This document shows positions 41,265 through 50,998 of a stretch of DNA of 57,076 bases, piece after piece. This DNA comes from Candidatus Gastranaerophilales bacterium. Its GTDB lineage: Bacteria; Cyanobacteriota; Vampirovibrionia; Gastranaerophilales; Gastranaerophilaceae. Numbering within the stretch: the first letter of the stretch is position 1; the number at the start of each line of letters is the position of its first letter. The DNA lies in assembly GCA_017560095.1 (NCBI GenBank), contig JAFYOU010000028.1, positions 1 to 57,076 of the forward strand, written 5' to 3'. The notes beneath the pieces are model-generated. The model saw only the letters and a list, made by a program, of their open reading frames with translations, ran no database searches and was not told where the DNA came from. Both the position numbers and the translations under genes were made by a program.

Positions 41265-42314
41265 TTAAGAGCTTAATTTTCTTTTTAGTCGAGTAATTTT
41301 TTGATAAGAGTTGTCAATATCTTTGATTGAAATATTGCCTAATTCGATTTCTTTTTTGATTATTTTTTTAATTTTAGCAGGCAAATTTTTGTTTTTGGAT
41401 TCAATGTTGTTTGAGAACAATAATATATTTATTCCTGAATTAATTGAATTAACAACAATATCTCGAAGAGAGTAATTATCTTTGATTGCTTTCATATCGT
41501 AATCATCTGAAATAATTATTCCATCGAATCCGATTTCGTTAATTAGTAAATCTTTGATGGTTTTTTCGGATAAACTAGCTGGATATATTTCATCAATATT
41601 TGAATTAAAAATATGAGATACCATAACCATATTTAATTTGTTGTATTTTTTTAAAATATAATATGGTTCAAGTTCTTCTTTTTGAAAGGTATTTGTTGCA
41701 TCAACAAATCCTTTATGAGTGTCTCCTGAAACCGAGCCGTGTCCAGGGAAATGTTTAATGGAAGTTGCTATTTTTATTTTATTGTGTTCTTTTATAAAAA
41801 TTTCTGCATATGATGAAACTGTTTCAGGATTGGCTCCATAGCTTCTTTCTTTTTTCTTAATTATTGAATCTTGGTTTATTTCTAAATCAACACATGGTGC
41901 AAAATTTAAATTAATTTTTAGCATTTTTTGCATATGTGCAAGTTTTTTGTATTCTTCTTTTGCATCAATTTTATCTAATTTTGAAACTTCTTTTGCGCTT
42001 TTATGTTTGTAAAAATCGTATCTTTGTATAATTCCACCCTCGTTATCTATAGAAATAAAAGGGGTTAAGCTGGAATTATCAATTAATTTTTGATTCATTT
42101 TGATTAAATCGTTTTGCGATTTTATATTTTTTGAAAATAATAATACTCCTGAAATTTCATTGTTTTTAAGTTGTTTTAAAACTTTTTTATATCCAGGAGA
42201 GTGAACTGTGTTGCCATTAAAACCAACAATAATCATCTGTCCAATTTTATAATCTAAATCAGATGCCATCGTTAAGTTTGTTAGCAATAAAAATGTTAGG
42301 ATAATTTTTTTCAA
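41265..42314 (-). CDS. nagZ: glycoside hydrolase family 3 beta-N-acetylhexosaminidase (NagZ-like), exported
   Basis: 349 aa with an N-terminal signal peptide (KKIILTFLLLTNLTMASD). NagZ-type motifs: IGQMIIVGFNG, FISIDNEGGIIQR, the catalytic loop KHFPGHGSVSGDTHKGF (~185-200), and the nucleophile Asp in IISDDYDMKAI. It trims GlcNAc from peptidoglycan fragments. A signal peptide is unlike cytosolic NagZ of Proteobacteria and suggests action outside the cytoplasm. The start is TTG (42312-42314), 1 base after the yihY stop, giving the MKK signal-peptide start. Confidence 0.87.
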   Translation of the reverse strand: MKKIILTFLLLTNLTMASDLDYKIGQMIIVGFNGNTVHSPGYKKVLKQLKNNEISGVLLFSKNIKSQNDLIKMNQKLIDNSSLTPFISIDNEGGIIQRYDFYKHKSAKEVSKLDKIDAKEEYKKLAHMQKMLKINLNFAPCVDLEINQDSIIKKKERSYGANPETVSSYAEIFIKEHNKIKIATSIKHFPGHGSVSGDTHKGFVDATNTFQKEELEPYYILKKYNKLNMVMVSHIFNSNIDEIYPASLSEKTIKDLLINEIGFDGIIISDDYDMKAIKDNYSLRDIVVNSINSGINILLFSNNIESKNKNLPAKIKKIIKKEIELGNISIKDIDNSYQKITRLKRKLSS

Positions 42315-42315
42315 G

Positions 42316-43194
42316 TTATTCTGCCTGTTTTGCTTTTTTCTTTTCTAAAATAATTAATTTTCTAAGAGTTTGATTATTTACTTGTCCTCCAATTAATAAA
42401 ATAATTGATGAATAATATAGCCATACCATTAAAATTGCAAAAGTACCAATTGTTCCATAAACTTTGTTGTATGTTCCAAGGGCATTAACATATAGTGAAA
42501 AGCCCCATGAACCTATTAACCAAAATATACAAAAGAACAATGCGCCAGGAATAACACTTTTTCTTTTTGCGCTAAAGTCACGTGCAGGCAAAACATAATA
42601 GTTTATTGCGGCCAGTAAAAACATTAACAAAAATGCAGCAGGCCATCTTGTGATTAAGATCGTGTCAATAATATCTTGTGGAACAGAAAAAAATGAACCA
42701 ACAAAGTTTGTTATAACTTTACCAAGGACGATTAAGTTTATACTAATAAACAAGAAAAAAGTATTTACAAATACCATTAACATTGCAAGAGCCCTAACTT
42801 TGAAAAAATTTCTGTTTTCTTGAATATTGTTTGCTCTGTTCAAACCTTTAATAATAACTGCTATTGCGTTTGATGTAAGAAATATTGTTACAAAAAAACC
42901 AACAATAGCCATCAAGCTTCCACTTTTAAAGATTACAACTTCAGCCAAAACTCCTTTAATCATGCCAATCACGCCTTGTGGTGCAATTGTGGATAAACCA
43001 TAGATTATTTTGTCAATAAATGATGTTTTTCCTAACCAGCCAAAAACAGCCATTAAAAATAGCATAAAAGGGAATATTCCTAAAGCTGTCATATATGCCA
43101 TTTCTCCTGCTGCATTTGCATAATCATCTCTAATGATAGATTTGATTAGATTTTGTATATATTCTTTTAAAATATCAATAATTTTTTTAAACAT
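42316..43194 (-). CDS. YihY/BrkB family inner-membrane protein
   Basis: 292 aa with six predicted membrane segments. Family motifs: DYANAAGEMAYMTALGIFPFMLFLMAVFGWLG at the N-terminus (the conserved A..y..l...P), SSGSLMAIVGFFVTIFLTSNA-like middle, and GALFFCIFWLIGSWGFSLYVNALGTYNKVYGTIGTFAILMVWLYYSSIILLIGGQVN near the C-terminus. The family was once called RNase BN, but its function is not settled. It lies 3 bases after nrnA and 1 before nagZ. Confidence 0.9.
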   Translation of the reverse strand: MFKKIIDILKEYIQNLIKSIIRDDYANAAGEMAYMTALGIFPFMLFLMAVFGWLGKTSFIDKIIYGLSTIAPQGVIGMIKGVLAEVVIFKSGSLMAIVGFFVTIFLTSNAIAVIIKGLNRANNIQENRNFFKVRALAMLMVFVNTFFLFISINLIVLGKVITNFVGSFFSVPQDIIDTILITRWPAAFLLMFLLAAINYYVLPARDFSAKRKSVIPGALFFCIFWLIGSWGFSLYVNALGTYNKVYGTIGTFAILMVWLYYSSIILLIGGQVNNQTLRKLIILEKKKAKQAE

Positions 43195-43197
43195 AAT

Positions 43198-44148
43198 TTA
43201 TATATGAGCTAATACTTCTTTTATAAAAATATCGCATGCTGTGTTAATTTTTTCTTTAATGGTACAGCCTGCTGCCCTTTTGTGTCCTCCGCCATTAAAT
43301 TTTTCTGCAATGCGAGTTGCATCAATTTCTTTTGTGCGAATTGATGCTTTTACTCCGTTATTTGTTTCTTTTAAAACAAAAGCGATCTCTACTCCAGATA
43401 TAGAACGTAGTGTTTCGCAAATTCCTTCAGTATATTCATCTTTTGCGCTAAATTTTTCTATAATTTCTTTAGTGATCAAGGTATATGCTATTTTGTCGTT
43501 TGCGCAAAAAATAGCATTGGAAATTAAATAATTTTGAAATAAAATAAGGTTTTTTGGTTTATTCGTATAGCATAAATCAGCAACATTTGAAGTGTTTATT
43601 AATTTTGATAAAGATGAAGCTATTTCAAAAGTATGCGAAGTTGTGCTTTCGTATTTAAAACAGCCTGTATCTGTTAAAATTGCACTATATAAACCAAGTG
43701 CCATATCGGAGGTAATTTCGATATTTGATTTTTCAAATAAGTCAAATAATACTTCGCCAGTTGACGAGATTCCGCCTTTAATATAATTTATTTTCCCATA
43801 TCCTGAGTTTGTTTTGTGATGGTCGATAACAATTGTATTTTGAGCTTTTTCGAAAATATTTTTGGCTTTATCAATAATTCTGTCAATTGAAGCAACATCG
43901 ACTGCTATAATTAAATCATACTCATTATTTAAATTAGATAAATTTTTTGAATTATTTATGTGTGGCAAAAATGAATATGTATTTGGAAAATTAAAATTAT
44001 CTTTAATTTGAATTAAGATATCTGCCTTCTCGCCAATATATGATTTTAATGCACTAGCACATCCTAACGTATCGCCATCGGGATTAACGTGTGTTATTAT
44101 TAAAATACGAGATGAATCCTCTATTGATTTTAAAATCTCTTTTTCCAT
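43198..44148 (-). CDS. nrnA: DHH/DHHA1 bifunctional oligoribonuclease/PAP phosphatase NrnA
   Basis: Degrades short oligoribonucleotides and dephosphorylates pAp. DHH motifs: ITHVNPDGDTLGCASAL (~20-35), VDVASIDRI and VIDHHKTNSGYG (~105-120). The C-terminal DHHA1 domain has FNGGGHKRAAGCTI, the substrate-binding GGGH. 316 aa is normal. No clear Shine-Dalgarno; on the minus strand TATTCT (44161-44156) ends 7 bases before the ATG. First gene of nrnA-yihY-nagZ, divergent from the cation exchanger (35 bases). Confidence 0.92.
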   Translation of the reverse strand: MEKEILKSIEDSSRILIITHVNPDGDTLGCASALKSYIGEKADILIQIKDNFNFPNTYSFLPHINNSKNLSNLNNEYDLIIAVDVASIDRIIDKAKNIFEKAQNTIVIDHHKTNSGYGKINYIKGGISSTGEVLFDLFEKSNIEITSDMALGLYSAILTDTGCFKYESTTSHTFEIASSLSKLINTSNVADLCYTNKPKNLILFQNYLISNAIFCANDKIAYTLITKEIIEKFSAKDEYTEGICETLRSISGVEIAFVLKETNNGVKASIRTKEIDATRIAEKFNGGGHKRAAGCTIKEKINTACDIFIKEVLAHI

Positions 44149-44183
44149 TGAGTACAGAATAACAAAAAATAAAGGAAAAATAA

Positions 44184-45179
44184 ATGCATTTTGTTACACA
44201 TTTTACAATAGCTTTAATCTCTCTTTTAACAATAGTTTTTGCTTGTAATTTATTTACAAATGCAATTGAATTTTTGGGTAATAAATTAAAGTTAGGAAAC
44301 AATGCTACAGGTTCAATTTTAGCTGTGATTGGAACAGGGTTACCGGAATTCATTGTTCCTTTTGTTGCAATTTTTGGTGTTAAATATTCTGGCATGGAAA
44401 TGAATATTGCATCTGATATTGCATTAGGTGCAATTTTGGGTTCACCTTTTATGCTATCTACGCTTGCGCTTTTTTTGCTTTTATTTGTGTTGTTAATCCA
44501 AAAAAGAAAAGAAATTGATATTGATGTTGATTTTGTATTAAGAGATTACAAGTATATTTTAATAGCTTATTTGATAGCTATAATTTTTTCATTTGATTTT
44601 TTGGATAAATATAAAGCATTTGCTCCTGTTGTGTTGTTGTTATTGTATGTTGTTTTTGTTTATAGAACTGTTGTTAAATCAAGATGTACTTGTATTGAAT
44701 GTGAATGTGAAAAAATATATTTTAAATTTAAAAATAAGAATTTAGCTTTATTTATTCAGCTTTTGGTTTCGCTTTTGGGTTTAGTTATTGCCTCTCATTT
44801 TTTTGTAAATGAAATAAAATATTTTTCTTTAAGTTTTGGAGTTGCACCTTCAATTTTGGCTTTGTTGATCACACCTTTTGCAACAGAGCTTCCTGAGTGT
44901 ATAAATAGTATAATTTGGACAAAACAAAAAAAAGACGATTTGGCACTTGCAAATATTTTGGGTGCAATTGTTTTTCAGACGACGTTATTATTTGCAATAG
45001 GAATGTTATTAACTTCTTGGGATATAAATAATTTAATTTTGTTAAATTTGATTTTAACATTTTTTTCTTGTCTTGTTTTCTTTTTGCTAGTTGCTTTATC
45101 TAAGAAAATAAAGGCATCTTTTTTGATGTTTTTAGGAATAATATATTTTATTTTCTTAACAATTGTATTAATTAAATAG
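44184..45179 (+). CDS. sodium/calcium exchanger family (CaCA) membrane protein
   Basis: 331 aa with about ten membrane helices in two homologous halves. The alpha repeats that line the ion path are visible: GSILAVIGTGLPEFIVPF (~50) followed by IALGAILGSPFMLSTLAL, and SILALLITPFATELPECI (~235) followed by ALANILGAIVFQTTLLF. This is the YrbG-type exchanger architecture. A loop of about 20 residues with CTCIECECEK (~residue 171) sits between the halves, a possible metal-binding patch. AAAGGA precedes the ATG. Confidence 0.88.
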   Translation: MHFVTHFTIALISLLTIVFACNLFTNAIEFLGNKLKLGNNATGSILAVIGTGLPEFIVPFVAIFGVKYSGMEMNIASDIALGAILGSPFMLSTLALFLLLFVLLIQKRKEIDIDVDFVLRDYKYILIAYLIAIIFSFDFLDKYKAFAPVVLLLLYVVFVYRTVVKSRCTCIECECEKIYFKFKNKNLALFIQLLVSLLGLVIASHFFVNEIKYFSLSFGVAPSILALLITPFATELPECINSIIWTKQKKDDLALANILGAIVFQTTLLFAIGMLLTSWDINNLILLNLILTFFSCLVFFLLVALSKKIKASFLMFLGIIYFIFLTIVLIK

Positions 45180-45204
45180 CAAATTTATTTATTCAGCTGT
45201 TTTA

Positions 45205-45216
45205 ATACAGGTGCAT
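45205..45216 (+). promoter_or_regulatory. copy of the ATACAGGTG motif upstream of the 126-aa gene
   Basis: ATACAGGTGCAT, 33 bases before the ATG. It matches the motif at 7847-7858 (minus strand) in 11 of 12 bases and in the same orientation to the gene. Confidence 0.3.
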
Positions 45217-45249
45217 ACTAGAAAATTTAAAGAAAGAAAGGAATAATAA

Positions 45250-45630
45250 ATGAACGTATCTTTTAGACCATTTCAGCCAGCTTTTGGAAGTGCGCAAGAC
45301 AAAAGAAATATGGCCCAAGCAAAAATTAATAAAGGAGCTGTTACTTCGGGATATGGTAATGAATATGACAAGTATGTAGGCTTTCAGAATGAAAAAGAAG
45401 AACTTTTAAGAATGCATGATGAGTACATAGAAGTAGGTGATGAAGAAAATGCTCAAGAATGTCTAGAAGCCGTAAAATTAGTTGGCGCAGATTTTGCTGC
45501 ATTACAAAGACAGTTAGGTATTGCAAGAAGTGACGGAAGTTGCGCTGATGGACGATCTGTATGTGAGTGTAGTCTTGATGGCATGGGTCGCACAAGTCAT
45601 GTTGGCCGAATACCTCATTCTATTTATTAA
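45250..45630 (+). CDS. small orphan protein
   Basis: 126 aa, not recognised. The N-terminus MNVSFRPFQPAFGSAQDKRN recalls the short FKGG/NFG-type starts of other proteins here. The middle is an acidic helical hairpin (EYDKYVGFQNEKEELLRMHDEYIEVGDEENAQECLEAV region). The C-terminus has three Cys in a loop-like stretch (SCADGRSVCEC). A strong AAAGAAAGGA ribosome-binding site lies 8 bases before the ATG. It stands alone and is followed by a bidirectional terminator. Confidence 0.6.
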   Translation: MNVSFRPFQPAFGSAQDKRNMAQAKINKGAVTSGYGNEYDKYVGFQNEKEELLRMHDEYIEVGDEENAQECLEAVKLVGADFAALQRQLGIARSDGSCADGRSVCECSLDGMGRTSHVGRIPHSIY

Positions 45631-45675
45631 GTAAGTTAGCCTAGCATTTTTTACTAAATTTAATATGATAATATA

Positions 45676-45710
45676 AAAATTCCTTTCGTCATCACGAAAG
45701 GAATTTTTTG
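45676..45710. terminator. bidirectional terminator between the 126-aa gene and the MFS transporter
   Basis: AAATTCCTTTCGT pairs with ACGAAAGGAATTT around CATC, with a T-run on the right and an A-run on the left, so it works for both convergent genes. Confidence 0.92.
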
Positions 45711-45726
45711 TATATTGCTTTATTTT

Positions 45727-47106
45727 TTACTCTTCTTTTTCTTTAACAGTCATTGTTATAAAGGCTGAAATAATTAACATTAAAGCACCGAATAAAAATG
45801 CATAATCCCAATGATTGTTTGTGTATTCGCCCATTTGAAAAACTGATTTATTAATAAACCAAGCCAAAAGTGTGCATACAAGAACTTGTGGGGCTGAAAT
45901 GAATATATTAAATATACCCATTGCAGAACCTTCTGTTCCTTCTTTAATGTATTTTGATAACATCGCAAAAGGTAAAGCTAATGTTGAAGACCAGCCAATA
46001 CCTGCAAGACCCATTGCAGCTAATACAGTTACTTTTGTTGGCATACAAGCAATTAATAAATATGCAATTGCCATTGAAAGCAATGAAGTTGCATGAACTC
46101 TTTTATTGCCAAGATTTTCAGCCATTTTTGCAATAGGAATTGCAATTATAAAACAAATTAAATTAAAGAGCGCAAAACAGATTGATGAAAAATTTTGTGC
46201 TTCGCTTTGAGTATTTGCAAAAGTCGCAATAATGTTTTCGCCAAGCTCTGCTGTATTTGGTACTCCGAATAAAATATGTACAACATATTGGGTAAAGAAA
46301 ATCATCATGCTCATTAAGCCGATCCAAGCAAAAAATTGCATTAAACAAATTTTGCCTACTTCAGGGCTTGCGTTTAAAAATTCTTTAACATTTTCAATAA
46401 ATGGTTTTGAAGCACATTTTTTTGCTTCTAGCTTCTTTTCCATTAATGCTTCTCGAGATGGAACATTTTCTCTAAATGTAAAACAAGTCCATAACATGCC
46501 TAAAATGAAGGCTATACCTGCCATTGTAAATTGCGCATCAACTGACATTTGATGATTAAATGCCCATTTTAAAAATGGGGCAGTTCCAGCTGCAACAACT
46601 GAGCCTAAGCCAATAGCAAAGCTTAAGTATGAATTTGCTATTGCATGTTGTGTTTTTTGAATATTGTCAGGAACTAAGGCTCTGTATGGCCCTTGAGCTG
46701 CATTAACGCAAGCATCAATTATCCATATAAACAGTGCAGCTATAAATAAAGCTAACCATGCTGGATGATTTGCACCAAATAGTCCGCTTAAAAATTCACT
46801 TTTAGGCAATAATATTAAGCCAAGTGCACCAAATAATGCGCCAAAAAACAAATATGGAATTCTTCTTCCGAATTTTGTAAATGTATTATCAGATAGTGCT
46901 CCAATTATTGGTTGAACAACAATTCCTGTAACAGGGCCAGCTAACCATATTAATCCGTATAATAATGGACTCGCACCGAGTGATTCTGTTAAAGGGCCTG
47001 ATAAAATAATTCTCATTTGCCAAGCAAATTGTAAGCCAAAAAAACCTATGCAAAAATTTAGCAATTGAAGTGAACTAAATTTTCTTAGATTATCTTCACT
47101 AGACAT
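45727..47106 (-). CDS. MFS sugar transporter (SLC45/GPH-like)
   Basis: 459 aa with 12 membrane segments. The N-terminal block FGLQFAWQMRIILSGPLTESLGASPLLYGLIWLAGPVTGIVVQPIIGALSD and the loop KFGRRIPYLFFGA (MFS motif between helices 2 and 3) are typical of the SLC45-like glycoside/sucrose permeases. Substrate probably a di- or oligosaccharide, by family only. GGAGGA precedes the ATG. Divergent from the SpoIID gene with 71 bases between. Confidence 0.85.
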   Translation of the reverse strand: MSSEDNLRKFSSLQLLNFCIGFFGLQFAWQMRIILSGPLTESLGASPLLYGLIWLAGPVTGIVVQPIIGALSDNTFTKFGRRIPYLFFGALFGALGLILLPKSEFLSGLFGANHPAWLALFIAALFIWIIDACVNAAQGPYRALVPDNIQKTQHAIANSYLSFAIGLGSVVAAGTAPFLKWAFNHQMSVDAQFTMAGIAFILGMLWTCFTFRENVPSREALMEKKLEAKKCASKPFIENVKEFLNASPEVGKICLMQFFAWIGLMSMMIFFTQYVVHILFGVPNTAELGENIIATFANTQSEAQNFSSICFALFNLICFIIAIPIAKMAENLGNKRVHATSLLSMAIAYLLIACMPTKVTVLAAMGLAGIGWSSTLALPFAMLSKYIKEGTEGSAMGIFNIFISAPQVLVCTLLAWFINKSVFQMGEYTNNHWDYAFLFGALMLIISAFITMTVKEKEE

Positions 47107-47164
47107 TTATTCCTCCATAAACATAAACGAAACATTATAATTTTACATTAATATTTTTTAATTG

Positions 47165-47170
47165 TAAAAT
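47165..47170 (+). promoter_or_regulatory. -10 element of the spoIID-murJ unit, leaderless geometry
   Basis: TAAAAT preceded by TTG ends 7 bases before the ATG at 47178. No Shine-Dalgarno is present. Confidence 0.5.
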
Positions 47171-47177
47171 TGTAAAT

Positions 47178-48863
47178 ATGAAATTAAAGTTATTGTTAGT
47201 ATTATTTTTGGGTTTATTTATAATTCAAAAACCCATATTGGCTCAAGAAAAACAAGTTGTTAGAGTAGCAATATCTAACCAGAATTTTTCTACGTATGAG
47301 CATCAAAGTGTTAAGCTCTCATCAGATGATTTTATAAAAATCATTGATATGTCGCAAAAAAATCAAATCGATCCCGTTGATGCAAATAAAATTATTGAAA
47401 TTCGTATGGAAAATTCTTTGTTTAATATTTATATTGATGGAGATTTGAAGTATGAAAATTTAAATGGGCCTTTGCTGTTTGGTTCTAATAAAGAATTGCA
47501 AATTTTAGAGCTTAACAGAAAAGGAACCCCTGCGAAATATTTTGGTATGCTCGAGTTGCGACATAGTAAAAATAATATTTTCTTTAACATTATTAATGTT
47601 ATTGATATGCAAAATTATCTTCGAGGAGTTGTTTCAAATGAAATGCCAATTAGCTTCGGTTTAGAAGCTCTTAAAGCTCAAAGTGTTGCAGCAAGAAATT
47701 ATGTGCAAAATGCTCAAATTAATCAAAATTATGACGTCGTTGATTCTACTGCATCACAAGTATATTATGGTGTAAATTCGTATAAAGATGTTGCTGATAT
47801 GGCAGTTTATCAAACAAAAGGTATTTATGCGCTATACGATGAAAAACCAATTACTGCGCTTTATTTTTCTACAAGCACAGGTATAACTGATGATTGGGAA
47901 GATATTTTTGGTACGGGAGTTTATTCGGGTAAATACCCATATTTAAAAGCAAGATATGATTTAGATAATGAGCCATTAAAATCAGAACGTGATGTTGAAA
48001 AGTTTTTATCTCAGAAAGATAATGGACTAGATATTAATTCGCCAAAATTTAGATGGGAGTTTGAATTTGACAGAGGTGAGTTAGAAGAAGTTTTGCATTA
48101 TACTTTGCAGCAACAATCGAAACTTGGATATGTTAGTCCAAATTACGATGGGGATATAAAAATCGAAGGTTTAAAAGAAATTATTGCAATAAAAAGAACT
48201 CCTGCCGGAAAGATTACAGAGCTAGAAATTAAGTCTAAAACTGGAAATTATAAAATCAAAACTCAATTAGCCATAAGGCGTGTTTTAAAGAAAAATAATG
48301 CTATGATGCCAAGTACCGCCTTTTTTGTTATAGCATCAAAGAAAGAAGAAGCTCTTTTAAATGAAGGCAGTGACGCAGGCTTGCTAAATATATTTGATTC
48401 TGAAGCCGAAGGTAGATATCCAAAAACTTTTAAAGTTGTTGGCGGAGGGTTTGGTCATGGCGTTGGAATGAGTCAGTATGGTGCAAGTGCATTAGCAAAA
48501 GTAGGGAAAAGATACCCAGAAATTTTGAAGCATTATTATACTGATATCAAAATTTCAACTATACCAAAAATTGTTGAAGCAAATGAATATAATATGGGTT
48601 CTAAAGTGGAATTTTACTTTGAACCGGAAGTATATAAAGAAGCTTATTTGTATATAAATAATACAAGAGGTGTTAAAGAGTTTCCATTTAAAATAAATGA
48701 TATTGAATTTAGTGAAACTGCGCATATTGCAAATAAAAAAGTTGTTAAAATAAATATAACTGAATATTTGAGACAAGGAATAAATATTATCGATTTTCCT
48801 CCTTTGAGTTATGATAATAAAGGTAAACATATAATTTATCGAGTGGAATTTGAAAATGAATAG
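47178..48863 (+). CDS. SpoIID/LytB-domain protein, exported
   Basis: 561 aa with signal peptide (KLKLLLVLFLGLFIIQKPILAQ). The SpoIID/LytB core runs from ~residue 140: YLRGVVSNEMPISFGLEALKAQSVAARNYV, then ALYFSTSTGITDDWEDIFG and the C-terminal GGGFGHGVGMSQYGASALAKVGKRYPEILKHYY. SpoIID cuts glycan strands of peptidoglycan (lytic transglycosylase) and LytB enhances amidases; in diderms without sporulation it is a wall-remodelling enzyme. The last ~100 residues are an extra strand-rich domain. It overlaps murJ by 8 bases, linking wall cleavage to wall precursor export. Confidence 0.9.
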   Translation: MKLKLLLVLFLGLFIIQKPILAQEKQVVRVAISNQNFSTYEHQSVKLSSDDFIKIIDMSQKNQIDPVDANKIIEIRMENSLFNIYIDGDLKYENLNGPLLFGSNKELQILELNRKGTPAKYFGMLELRHSKNNIFFNIINVIDMQNYLRGVVSNEMPISFGLEALKAQSVAARNYVQNAQINQNYDVVDSTASQVYYGVNSYKDVADMAVYQTKGIYALYDEKPITALYFSTSTGITDDWEDIFGTGVYSGKYPYLKARYDLDNEPLKSERDVEKFLSQKDNGLDINSPKFRWEFEFDRGELEEVLHYTLQQQSKLGYVSPNYDGDIKIEGLKEIIAIKRTPAGKITELEIKSKTGNYKIKTQLAIRRVLKKNNAMMPSTAFFVIASKKEEALLNEGSDAGLLNIFDSEAEGRYPKTFKVVGGGFGHGVGMSQYGASALAKVGKRYPEILKHYYTDIKISTIPKIVEANEYNMGSKVEFYFEPEVYKEAYLYINNTRGVKEFPFKINDIEFSETAHIANKKVVKINITEYLRQGINIIDFPPLSYDNKGKHIIYRVEFENE

Positions 48864-50457
48864 CAATACCGAGCAAATTAAATCGCAAGGTTTGATAAAA
48901 AGCGCAGGATTAATTGTAATTGTAATTTTGTTATCTAAAATTGCAGGTTTTTTAAGAGATGTAATTGTTGCAAATTATTATGGTGCAAGCTTGGTTTCGG
49001 ATGCTTATTTTTATGCTTATCAGATTCCAGCATTAGCAATAGTTATTTTAGGTGGAATGGGTGGCCCTTTTCATAGCGCTACCGTTAGTGTATTTTCAAA
49101 AATTATCAAAAATTTTAATGCGAAGCCTGAAAAAGAAGTAAAAAGATTATTTAATACTTATCAAACGTTTTCTATTTTGATTTTTGGTGCAATTGCGTTA
49201 ATTTGTTTCTTTTTCCCGCAACAAGTTATGAATGTAATTATTTCTCAAGCAACTCCTGAATTATCTTCTCTTGCGGCATACCATTTGAGAATAATGTCTC
49301 CTATTATTATTGTGGGTGCAATTTTAGGGCTATATTATGGGATTTTAGTTACATATAATAAGTTTCTATTGCCAAACATCGCTCCTTCAATGCTGTCTGT
49401 TGGATTAATTACAACATTGGTGCTTTCAAATGGAGATGACACAGGTTTTTATTTGGCCATTGGAACAACTATTGGTGCCTTGTTACAGTTATTTATTCAA
49501 ATGCCAGCAGTTATGAAATTAGGGTATGTTTTTAAACCTTGCTTTGAGTTTTTCAATAATAAAAACTTTAAAGATATAATGGAATTGTTAATGCCAGCAT
49601 TTTTATCTTCAACCATTGGACAAATTGGTATTTATGTTGATATTTTCTTTGCTTCAAGTTTGGCAGAAGGTCAATGGACTGCTTACGGCTATGCAAATAG
49701 AATTTTTCAATTTCCTGTTGGTTTGATGCTTGCTGCTCTTTTGGTGCCTTTGTTTCCTTTGTTCTCAAGGCTTGTTGCACAAAACAAACTTGATGAAGTT
49801 CGACATTATTTCAATAAAGGTGTTGGTTCATTAATTTATGTCGGTGCTTTTTTGATGATTTTTATTTTTATATGTCGCACTGATTTGATTTCATTAGCAC
49901 TCGAAAGAGGAGCGTTTGACCATAGTGCAACTTTGATGGTGTCGGAAGTTTTGTTTGTAATTTCTTTATCAATTATTCCATATATGTTCAGAGATTCAAT
50001 TACAAGAATTTACTATTCTTTTAATGATTCCAAAACTCCTTTTTATATAGCAATAAGTTCTATTGTTCTTAAATTTATATTTAACTCAATTTTGGTTAAA
50101 CCTTTAGGTATTAATGGTATTGCATTATCAACGGTAATTATAACCACAATCAACGCTTGTTTATTAGCGTTTTTAATTAGAAAAAGAATATCACTAGGAT
50201 ATAGGGCTTTTGTTTCTCAAATTTTCAAAATATTAATTTCTGCCTTAGTTTCTTTTGGAATTGGTTTTGTTTTGAATCTTGGATTAGGGAATATTTTGGC
50301 CTCAACATTTGTTTTAAAAATTATAAAAGTTGCAATAATTTTCTTTGTGTCTTTGGGAAGTTATATCTTGTTGACGTATTTTTTGCGTGTCGAGTATTTG
50401 TCTGATGTTAAAGAAAAACTTGCTAATAAATTTCTAAAGAGGAAAAATAATGCTTAA
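48856..50457 (+). CDS. murJ: lipid II flippase MurJ
   Basis: Flips peptidoglycan precursor lipid II across the inner membrane. 533 aa, 14 membrane segments. Family motifs: KSAGLIVIVILLSKIAGFLRDVIVANYYGAS at the N-terminus (with the Arg of GFLRD), and AEGQWTAYGYANRIFQFPVGLMLAALLVPLFPLFSR (~275-310). ATG at 48856 has GGA 8 bases upstream and overlaps the end of the SpoIID gene; an in-frame TTG two codons earlier is less likely. Confidence 0.95.
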   Translation: MNSNTEQIKSQGLIKSAGLIVIVILLSKIAGFLRDVIVANYYGASLVSDAYFYAYQIPALAIVILGGMGGPFHSATVSVFSKIIKNFNAKPEKEVKRLFNTYQTFSILIFGAIALICFFFPQQVMNVIISQATPELSSLAAYHLRIMSPIIIVGAILGLYYGILVTYNKFLLPNIAPSMLSVGLITTLVLSNGDDTGFYLAIGTTIGALLQLFIQMPAVMKLGYVFKPCFEFFNNKNFKDIMELLMPAFLSSTIGQIGIYVDIFFASSLAEGQWTAYGYANRIFQFPVGLMLAALLVPLFPLFSRLVAQNKLDEVRHYFNKGVGSLIYVGAFLMIFIFICRTDLISLALERGAFDHSATLMVSEVLFVISLSIIPYMFRDSITRIYYSFNDSKTPFYIAISSIVLKFIFNSILVKPLGINGIALSTVIITTINACLLAFLIRKRISLGYRAFVSQIFKILISALVSFGIGFVLNLGLGNILASTFVLKIIKVAIIFFVSLGSYILLTYFLRVEYLSDVKEKLANKFLKRKNNA

Positions 50458-50998
50458 ATATGGCGAAGTGCTTGCTTTTAAAACAGATACAGTTTGGGGT
50501 TTTGGATGTAATCTGTTAGATGAAATTGCGGTAAATAAAATTTATGAAATCAAAAGAAGAGATTCAAAGAAACCTTTGATTTTGATGAGCGATGATTTTA
50601 GACATTTAAAAAAATATATTAAATTTATTCCTGATTATGCCAATGATTTAATTGAAAAACATCTGCCAGGAGCTTTGACTTTAATTTTTGAAAAATCTGA
50701 TTTATGTCCCAATTTTATTACATCAAATGGAGATACTGTTGGAATCAGGATTCCAGATAGTGAAGACTTTAGAAAAATTATTTCTCAAATTGATGGAAAA
50801 GTTTTAGCGACAACATCTTGTAATGTGAGTAATGAAGAACCTGTTATGAACTATAAAGAAGCTTGTAATAAATTTGGAAATTTTGCAACAATAATCGAAC
50901 CAATTAAAGATGAAGAAAATGAAAATGTTCCATCAACTGTAATTTTGTGCGAAAAAGAGAGTTATAAAATTTTAAGACAGGGGGCAATTAAATTATGA
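50450..50998 (+). CDS. tsaC: L-threonylcarbamoyladenylate synthase (TsaC/YrdC/Sua5 family)
   Basis: First step of the tRNA t6A37 modification. 182 aa, the short TsaC form. Motifs: FKTDTVWGFGCN (~10-21), KRRDSKKPLILM (~40-50), HLPGALTLIFEKSD (~65-78), GIRIPD and LATTSCNVSNEEPV. It overlaps murJ by 8 bases, with GAGGA just upstream, and the following small gene by 4 bases (ATGA). Confidence 0.93.
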   Translation: MLKYGEVLAFKTDTVWGFGCNLLDEIAVNKIYEIKRRDSKKPLILMSDDFRHLKKYIKFIPDYANDLIEKHLPGALTLIFEKSDLCPNFITSNGDTVGIRIPDSEDFRKIISQIDGKVLATTSCNVSNEEPVMNYKEACNKFGNFATIIEPIKDEENENVPSTVILCEKESYKILRQGAIKL

